DNA from: Acetobacteraceae bacterium
Lineage (GTDB): Bacteria; Pseudomonadota; Alphaproteobacteria; Acetobacterales; Acetobacteraceae
Length of the DNA stretch: 43,427 nucleotides
Assembly (NCBI GenBank): GCA_027487675.1
Contig: JAIYDD010000075.1
Coordinates: forward strand, 1 to 43,427
Reading direction: 5' to 3'
Part shown: piece after piece, positions 38,528 through 43,427 of the stretch
Numbering within the stretch: the stretch's first letter is position 1
Layout of the letters: every line of letters begins with the position of its first letter
Program-made: the position numbers and the translations under genes
The notes under the pieces: generated by a model
What the model was told of the DNA's origin: nothing
Databases searched by the model: none
What the model saw: the letters and a program-made list of their open reading frames with translations, nothing else

Positions 38528-39442
38528 CTACCCCTTCCGCGCCTTCCGCCACGCCCCCGGCGTGGCGCCGGCATGGCGGCTGAACACCGTGGTGAAATGC
38601 GCCTGGTCGGCGAAGCCGCAGGCCTGCGCCACCTGCGCCAGCGGCAGCGTGCCTTCCGCCAGCAGCCGCTTCGCCTCCTCGATCCGGCAGGCGGTGACAT
38701 GGGCGCGCGGCGTGCGGCCGGTGGCGGCGCGGAAGGCGCGGCAGAAATGCCAGGCGGACAGGCCGACCTCGTCTGCCATCGCCTCGATCCCGAAGCTCTC
38801 CGCCAGGTTCGCCCGCACGAAGGCCTCGACGCGCGCGACGCGCTCGGGCGACAGCGCCGCGACATCCCGCGGCGGCGCCGCGCGCGGCGCGGCCAGCCCC
38901 AGCAGCCGCGCGACCAGCGCCAGCAGCACGCCATCCTCGAACAGCCGGCGATGCGGGCTCTCGCCCGGCGGCTCGGCCCACAGCACCTCGAACAGCCGGG
39001 CGAGCTGCGCGCAGCGGAAGGGCGCGGCATGCAGCGCGCCGAGCGACGGCGGCCGCCCATCCCCCCCGGCCTGCGACGCCAGCCAGCCCACCAGCGGCGC
39101 GGGCAGGGACACGAAGCTCTTGCCATGCGCCGCATCCACGGCGAAGCGGGTGGCGACGTCGGGCGCCTTCAGCACCATGTCGCCGCGGCGGAACGGCACG
39201 TCGATCCGCCCGGCGCCGATGTCGAAGCGCATGCGTCCCGTGCCGCCTTCGTTGATCGCCAGCGTGTAGTCGGGGGTCGGCGGGTCGGGGAAGTCGCCGG
39301 CGGGCTGGGCGAAGCGCACCAGCGTGACCTGGCCGCTGCCGGCATGGCGCAGCGCCCGCGTGTAACGCGCATAGCCGCCGCCGCCATACACCTCGGCCAG
39401 GCTCGCATAGGCGCCGACCTGCTGCGTCACCTCGGTACCCAT
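38528..39442 (-). CDS. AraC-family transcriptional regulator
   Basis: The ~304-residue regulator has an N-terminal ligand-binding-like part (residues ~1-190, with FRRGDMVLKAPDVATRF). It has a C-terminal double HTH: VEAFVRANLAESFGIEAMAD, GLSAWHFCRAFRAATGRTPR, CRIEEAKRLLAEGTLPLAQV and ACGFADQAHFTTVFSRHAGA. The ATG at 39442 directly follows GAGGAAGG; an ATG at 39463 adds seven residues but has no ribosome-binding site. The inducer is unknown. It converges on bdhA and is divergent from the sigma-like/Rieske cluster, so it could control either. Confidence 0.88.
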   Translation of the reverse strand: MGTEVTQQVGAYASLAEVYGGGGYARYTRALRHAGSGQVTLVRFAQPAGDFPDPPTPDYTLAINEGGTGRMRFDIGAGRIDVPFRRGDMVLKAPDVATRFAVDAAHGKSFVSLPAPLVGWLASQAGGDGRPPSLGALHAAPFRCAQLARLFEVLWAEPPGESPHRRLFEDGVLLALVARLLGLAAPRAAPPRDVAALSPERVARVEAFVRANLAESFGIEAMADEVGLSAWHFCRAFRAATGRTPRAHVTACRIEEAKRLLAEGTLPLAQVAQACGFADQAHFTTVFSRHAGATPGAWRKARKG

Positions 39443-39642
39443 CCTTCCTCGTGGCGCCACCATGGCGGGGGGGCGGGGGCGCGGTCAAATGCTGCCTGCG
39501 GGGGGGCCGCCCCCCCTCGCGGCCGGCCTTGTGCGGTCTTGCGCAGGAACGCCGTTCCATGGCGTGGCACGCGGCTGCAAGACCGCGGCGCCCGGCCGGC
39601 GCAGCATCGCCCCCGTTGAGGAAGGTCACGATCGGGGCACGC

Positions 39643-39987
39643 ATGGGCCAGGCGCCTTCAGGCATGGGCTGGCAGGACGCGTCGCGGCTGCGCGCGCTGA
39701 TCGGCGCGTCGCAGGCCGGGTCCCCGGCGGACCATGCGGCGCTGCTGACCCTGGCGGCGGGGCGGGCGCGCGGCCTCGCCCGGGCGTCCGGCGCGCGCGA
39801 CTGCGAAGCCGCGGTGCAGCAGGCGCTGCGGCTGATACATGCGCTGCGCCGCACCTACCACCCGTCGCGCTGCCCGCTGTCCTGGCTCGACGCGCTGATC
39901 GGCCGGGCGCTGTCCCGCGCGCCCGGCGTCGATGCTGCACTGCGTAACGCCGCGCCGCCGGCGCGCGAAGACCCGATGCGCGCCTGA
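39643..39987 (+). CDS. Small sigma-70 region-2-like protein
   Basis: The 114-residue protein reads like ECF sigma region 2 without region 4. LRALIGASQAGSPADHAALL is followed by RDCEAAVQQALRLIHALRRT and YHPSRCPLSWLDALIGRALS, matching the ECF pattern of a DAEDxVQExLLxxH helix and TYDPxRPFxPWLxxI. Several usual residues are altered, so polymerase binding is uncertain. The start is provisional: GGGG lies six nt upstream, with GAGGAAGG further off. Two small membrane proteins follow, which could act as partners. It may be a degenerate sigma factor or an unrelated helical protein. Confidence 0.5.
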   Translation: MGQAPSGMGWQDASRLRALIGASQAGSPADHAALLTLAAGRARGLARASGARDCEAAVQQALRLIHALRRTYHPSRCPLSWLDALIGRALSRAPGVDAALRNAAPPAREDPMRA

Positions 39988-40021
39988 CCCGACGCCGGCC
40001 GCGACAGCCTCCGGAGTGACG

Positions 40022-40240
40022 ATGTCGAGACCCCTCGCCGAGTTCCTGGTCGCCGCGGCCACCGGCTACGGCGCCATCGGGCTGCTGGTCGGGCTGGCCT
40101 TCCTGCTGTTCGGCCTGGACCGGGTGGAGCCCGCGGCGCGCGGCGCCTTCGGCTTCCGCCCGCTGATGCTGCCGGGCCTGGTGCTGCTGTGGCCCTGGGT
40201 CGCGCTGCGCTGGGCGGCGCTGGCGCGGCGCGGGGCGTGA
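40022..40240 (+). CDS. Small two-helix membrane protein
   Basis: The 72-residue protein has hydrophobic segments at about residues 8-32 (ATGYGAIGLLVGLAFLLFGL) and 46-66 (FRPLMLPGLVLLWPWVALRW). GGAG precedes the ATG. Its place in a tight series ending in a membrane Rieske protein suggests a subunit or assembly partner of that complex. No named family was recognised. Confidence 0.7.
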   Translation: MSRPLAEFLVAAATGYGAIGLLVGLAFLLFGLDRVEPAARGAFGFRPLMLPGLVLLWPWVALRWAALARRGA

Positions 40241-40246
40241 CGGGCG

Positions 40247-40396
40247 ATGCGGCTGCGGCACCGGCGCGCCCATCTGCGGGCCTGGCTGGCCCTGGCGCTG
40301 GTCATCCCCGCGATCCTCGTCCTGGCGCTTGCCATGGCCGGCGGCCCGCCGGACGAGGCGCCGCGCCGCCTGGCCGAACCGGCGGGCCGCGCATGA
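40247..40396 (+). CDS. Very small single-helix membrane protein
   Basis: Six nt after the previous stop an ATG opens a 49-codon frame: basic MRLRHRRAHLRAW, a hydrophobic LALALVIPAILVLALAMAGG, then a short polar tail. The layout (positive inside, one helix) and operon position support it being real. No homologue was recognised. Confidence 0.55.
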   Translation: MRLRHRRAHLRAWLALALVIPAILVLALAMAGGPPDEAPRRLAEPAGRA

Positions 40397-40430
40397 GGCC
40401 CGCCCAAGGGCGCCCGCCGGTCGCCGCGCG

Positions 40431-42332
40431 ATGAGCGCCCGCCATGTCCCGGTCGGCTGGACGCCGGCCAAGCGCGCCTATGACGCCGTGCTGGCCATCG
40501 GCATCCTCGGCTACCTGCTGGCCTTCCTGCACCTGGCGCCGATGCTGGGCGACCCGGACCAGGCGCTGGACGGGTCGAGCCTCGCCATCAAGGCCTATGG
40601 CAGCTGCGCCTTTCTGCTGCTGACGCTGGCGCTGGCGATCGGGCCGCTGGCGCGGCTCGATCCGCGCTTCCTGCCGCTGCTCTACAACCGCCGGCACCTG
40701 GGCGTCGCGACCTGCCTGGTCGCGGCGTCCCACGCGATGGAGGTGCTGGGCTGGCACTTCAACTACAGCCCCGTCGACCCCTGGGTGGCCATGCTGTCCA
40801 GCGAGCCGCCGCCCGGCGCCGCGCCCGGCATCCCCTTCGTGCTGCCCGGCCTGCTGGCGCTGCTGGTGCTGCTGGTGCTGGCGGCGACCAGCCACGATGT
40901 CTGGCTGTCCTTCCTCGGCCCGCCGGCCTGGAAGGCGCTGCACATGGCGATCTACCCGGCTTATGCGCTGGTCGTTGCCCATGTCGCCTTCGGGGCGCTG
41001 CAGGACCAGGCGAGCCCGGTGCTGGCCGCGGTGGTGGTGGGTGGCGGGCTCGGCGTCGCGGCGCTGCACCTGCTGGCCGCGCTGCGCGGCCGGGATGGCG
41101 ACGCCCCCGCGCGGCCCGCGGACGATACCTCCCCCGCGCCGCCCGCGGACGACACCCCCCCCGCGCCGCCCGCGGACGACACCCCCCCCGCACCGCCCGC
41201 GGACGACACGCCCTGGATCGATGCCGGCCCGGCCGCCGCGGTGCCCGAGGGCCGCGCCCTGACCATCCGCCCCGCGGACGCGGAGGCGGTGGCGATCTTC
41301 CGCCACGAGGGCCGGCTTTCGGCGGTGAGCAATCTCTGCGCCCACCAGAACGGCCCGCTCGGCGAGGGGCGGATCGTCGATGGCTGCATCACCTGCCCCT
41401 GGCACGGCTTCCAGTACCGGCCGGAGGATGGCTGCGCGCCGCCGCCCTATACCGAGAAGCTGGCGACCTATCGGCTCGCGCTGCGCGACGGGAGGCTGCT
41501 GCTCGACCCCCGCCCCAACCCGCCCGGCACGCGGGTGGAGCCGCTGGCGCTGCCCGGCCCGGATCCGGCCGTGCCCGCCCCGCCCTTCTTCATCGGCTGG
41601 TCGAAGGCGCTGGACCCCGGGCTGCGCCGCCACGTGCTGGGCGCCGCGGCGGGCATGGCGCTGGGCTTCCCGCTGCTCGGCCTGGCGCTGGGCGCCACCG
41701 CCTTCGACCCCGCCGGCCCCGCCTTCGCCACCGTCCCCGGCGAGGCCCTGCCGGCCGACCTGCCGCAGCCGGCCACGCTGCGCGGCGTGGTGGTCGATGC
41801 CCCCTACCCGCTGCTGCACCTGCCGCCCGAGCGCCCGGGCGACCGCGGCCGCACCCTGCTGCTGGCGCGCGACGGCAAGCTCGGCGCGCCGGAGGGCTCG
41901 CGGGCGCTGGCCGGCCGGCTGGTGGAGGCGGAGGGCTTCATCCTGCGCCGCGGCGGCATCGAGATGCTGGTCACCAACGACCCGCCCCGCCCGATCGCCG
42001 ACGCGCCCGCGCCGCGCGCCCCGGCGCGGCAGCCGCTCGGCCGCTGGCGCATCCAGGGCGAGATCTGCGACGGCAAATGCGCCGCCGGCGGCATGCGCCC
42101 GGGGACCGGGATCGGGCACCGCGCCTGCGCCACGCTCTGCCTGGATGGCGAGATGCCGGCGGTCTTCGTCGCCACCCGCCCGGTCGCGGGCCATGCCTTC
42201 CTGGTGCTGGGCGATGCCGCCGGCGGCCCCGCCCTGCCCGCCTTCCGCGACCTGATCGCCAGCCGCGTGACGCTGGAGGGCGAGGTCGAGCGCGTCGGCG
42301 ACATCCTGGTGTTCCGGGCGGAGCGGCCATGA
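40431..42332 (+). CDS. Ferric-reductase-like haem membrane domain fused to Rieske 2Fe-2S domain and Cys-rich C-terminal domain
   Basis: The 633-residue protein has three parts. Residues ~15-215 are a MsrQ/ferric-reductase-like membrane domain with candidate haem ligands His101, His109, His171 and His184. An acidic-proline repeat linker (~228-260) leads to a Rieske domain (~265-365) with C303-x-H305 and C322-x2-H325. After a further hydrophobic segment (~400-425), the C-terminal ~200 residues contain EICDGKCAAGGMRPGTG and HRACATLC, a conserved-looking Cys/His pattern I cannot name. It should pass electrons between a membrane haem and an iron-sulfur centre. Its stop overlaps the next small gene (ATGA). 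Confidence 0.8.
   Translation: MSARHVPVGWTPAKRAYDAVLAIGILGYLLAFLHLAPMLGDPDQALDGSSLAIKAYGSCAFLLLTLALAIGPLARLDPRFLPLLYNRRHLGVATCLVAASHAMEVLGWHFNYSPVDPWVAMLSSEPPPGAAPGIPFVLPGLLALLVLLVLAATSHDVWLSFLGPPAWKALHMAIYPAYALVVAHVAFGALQDQASPVLAAVVVGGGLGVAALHLLAALRGRDGDAPARPADDTSPAPPADDTPPAPPADDTPPAPPADDTPWIDAGPAAAVPEGRALTIRPADAEAVAIFRHEGRLSAVSNLCAHQNGPLGEGRIVDGCITCPWHGFQYRPEDGCAPPPYTEKLATYRLALRDGRLLLDPRPNPPGTRVEPLALPGPDPAVPAPPFFIGWSKALDPGLRRHVLGAAAGMALGFPLLGLALGATAFDPAGPAFATVPGEALPADLPQPATLRGVVVDAPYPLLHLPPERPGDRGRTLLLARDGKLGAPEGSRALAGRLVEAEGFILRRGGIEMLVTNDPPRPIADAPAPRAPARQPLGRWRIQGEICDGKCAAGGMRPGTGIGHRACATLCLDGEMPAVFVATRPVAGHAFLVLGDAAGGPALPAFRDLIASRVTLEGEVERVGDILVFRAERP
41115..41212. repeat. 27-bp tandem repeat in the Rieske linker
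   Basis: CCCGCGGACGAC-type units start at 41115, 41142, 41169 and 41196. Each encodes nine residues, PADDTPPAP, forming an acidic proline-rich hinge between the membrane and Rieske domains. Confidence 0.9.
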
Positions 42333-42529
42333 AGGGCGCGCTGCTGACCCTCGGCGCCCTGGCCGGCGGATGGGCGGCCTGGGAGGCCGCCGGCTGGCTC
42401 GCGCCCCTGCTGACGCCGGGTGGGGCGGAACTGGTGCTGCGGGGCGGGATCGCCATGCTGCTGATCGGCGCGCTCGCCCGCGGTCTGGACCACATCGCGG
42501 CCCAAGGGGGGCAGGACGAGCATGGCTGA
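42329..42529 (+). CDS. Small membrane protein in the Rieske operon
   Basis: The 66-residue protein starts at ATGA on the Rieske stop. It has two hydrophobic stretches (LLTLGALAGGWAAWEAAGWL and LVLRGGIAMLLIGALARGL). It overlaps the SDR start by 8 nt. Overlaps at both ends indicate co-translation. No family recognised. Confidence 0.65.
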   Translation: MKGALLTLGALAGGWAAWEAAGWLAPLLTPGGAELVLRGGIAMLLIGALARGLDHIAAQGGQDEHG

Positions 42530-43244
42530 GACGACAGGCGCGACGGCGCAGGTGGTGCTGGTGACCGGCGCCGCCGGCAATCTGGGCCGCGCGGTGGCGG
42601 CGCTGCTGGCGGCGGAGGGCGCCGCCCTCGTCGCGATCGACCGCGCCGCGGGCCCGCTGGAGGCGATGGTGGCCGCGCTGCCCGGCGAAGGCCGGCACCT
42701 GGCGCTGCCCGGCGTGGACCTCGGCGACCCTGCGGCCTGCGCGGCGGCGGTGGCGCAGGCGATGGCGCGCTTCGGTCGGCTGGACGGCGCGGCCCATACC
42801 GTCGGCGGCTTCGCCGGCGCCACCATCGAGGAGGGCGGGCCGGAGCTGTTCGAGCAGATGTTCCGCCTCAACACCATGACCACCGCCAACGTGCTGCGCG
42901 CCGCCATCGCGGCGATGCGCCCGGCCGGGCGCGGCAGCCTGGTGGCCGTCGGCGCGACCAACGGGGTGCGGGCGCCGGCCGGGTTGGCGGCCTATGCGGC
43001 GTCGAAGTCCGGCGTGCACCGGCTGGTGGAAGCCTATGCGGAGGAACTGAAGCCGACCGGCATCCGGGTGAATGCGGTGCTGCCCGGCACGGTGGACACG
43101 CCGCAGAACCGCGCCGCGATGCCCGATGCCGACCCGTCGCTCTGGGTGGCGCCGGCGCAGATCGCCGCGGTGGTGGGCTTCCTGCTGTCGGACGCGGCGT
43201 CCGGCGTCACCGGCGTGCTGCTGCCGGTCACCGCGCGGGGCTGA
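42522..43244 (+). CDS. Short-chain dehydrogenase/reductase
   Basis: The 240-residue SDR has VLVTGAAGNLGRAVAALLAA (cofactor site with Asn-Leu-Gly instead of the usual GIG), an HTVGGF where most SDRs have NNAG, and the catalytic YAASKSGVHRL. GIRVNAVLPGTVDTPQNRAA is typical of the family. Substrate unknown; operon linkage suggests it supplies or uses reducing equivalents of the Rieske system. Confidence 0.87.
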   Translation: MAETTGATAQVVLVTGAAGNLGRAVAALLAAEGAALVAIDRAAGPLEAMVAALPGEGRHLALPGVDLGDPAACAAAVAQAMARFGRLDGAAHTVGGFAGATIEEGGPELFEQMFRLNTMTTANVLRAAIAAMRPAGRGSLVAVGATNGVRAPAGLAAYAASKSGVHRLVEAYAEELKPTGIRVNAVLPGTVDTPQNRAAMPDADPSLWVAPAQIAAVVGFLLSDAASGVTGVLLPVTARG

Positions 43245-43322
43245 GCCGCCGCGGCGCGGCCTTTGGGGCACGGCCGCGCCGGGGCAATCGCATGCCCGGC
43301 ACGAGGAGTGATACGGCCGGCG

Positions 43323-43427
43323 TCATTGACTGACCTGTGCCCACGGTCGTTGGGCGATGGCGGTGATGCGTTCGGGTTGGTTGGTGAGCCAGTTCCAGGC
43401 GTCGCAGCAGGCGTCGAGGATGTCGTC
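43323..43427 (-). CDS. IS630-family transposase, C-terminal end (partial)
   Basis: Read on the minus strand, the last 34 codons before a TGA at 43323-43325 give LDACCDAWNWLTNQPERITA and then IAQRPWAQVSQ, the usual ending of IS630-type DDE transposases. The rest lies beyond the window. The element end is probably near 43313, but its inverted repeat cannot be confirmed with one end only. Confidence 0.75.
   Translation of the reverse strand, partial: DDILDACCDAWNWLTNQPERITAIAQRPWAQVSQ

Noticed and set aside
41115-41212. Short regular repeats as a CRISPR-like array
   Set aside because: They are in-frame 27-bp codon repeats forming a protein linker, without spacers.

Overview
The window is about 43 kb of very GC-rich bacterial chromosome. 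The organism is most likely an alphaproteobacterium of the Acetobacteraceae (Roseomonas-like). That is an inference from GC content, the gene families present (Bug/TctC and TAXI-TRAP binding proteins, UgpBAEC transporter, TreS-maltokinase fusion, CoxL-type enzyme) and tight operons with ATGA/GTGA/TGATG start-stop overlaps. No rRNA, tRNA or CRISPR array was recognised.

Layout. (1) 1-1310: 5' part of a leftward secreted SGNH-type esterase with a Thr/Pro linker and the start of a carbohydrate-binding-like domain. (2) 1439-4726: leftward trehalose synthase-maltokinase fusion. (3) 4869-8685: a glycosyltransferase and rfbC-rfbD-rfbA for dTDP-L-rhamnose (rfbB not present). (4) 8739-9944: FAD monooxygenase. 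(5) 10065-14867: a ugpB-A-E-C ABC transporter operon. It has an intrinsic terminator-like hairpin after ugpB and is interrupted between ugpA and ugpE by a compact element: an antisense DUF559 endonuclease-like gene bracketed by inverted copies of a palindromic repeat. (6) 15014-17158: TPR-glycosyltransferase. It is followed by a gene-poor stretch holding six ~86-bp degenerate tandem units and more copies of the palindromic repeat. (7) 18116-22781: hemN convergent with a hybrid histidine kinase. (8) 23044-31192: a catabolism/uptake block with an orphan CoxL-like molybdenum hydroxylase subunit, a CnbZ/RidA-like protein, a Bug binding protein, a 4,5-dihydroxyphthalate decarboxylase-like protein, and a TAXI binding protein with its fused TRAP permease; then a glycosyltransferase-like gene. 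(9) 33005-34641: an ArsR-type regulator divergent from NIPSNAP and ABM-domain genes, with a perfect 10-4-10 inverted repeat between them. (10) 34870-38415: patatin, two acetoacetate-decarboxylase-family proteins and 3-hydroxybutyrate dehydrogenase in one tight operon. The first decarboxylase paralogue has lost all three catalytic residues. (11) 38528-39442: AraC regulator. (12) 39643-43244: a small sigma-region-2-like protein, two small membrane proteins, a ferric-reductase-like/Rieske fusion, another small membrane protein and an SDR. (13) 43323-end: 3' end of an IS630-type transposase.

The most promising undescribed items are the DUF559/palindromic-repeat element inside the ugp operon, the membrane Rieske-heme cluster, the catalytically dead decarboxylase paralogue, and the 86-bp tandem array. 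All function calls come from reading motifs by eye; no database search was run.
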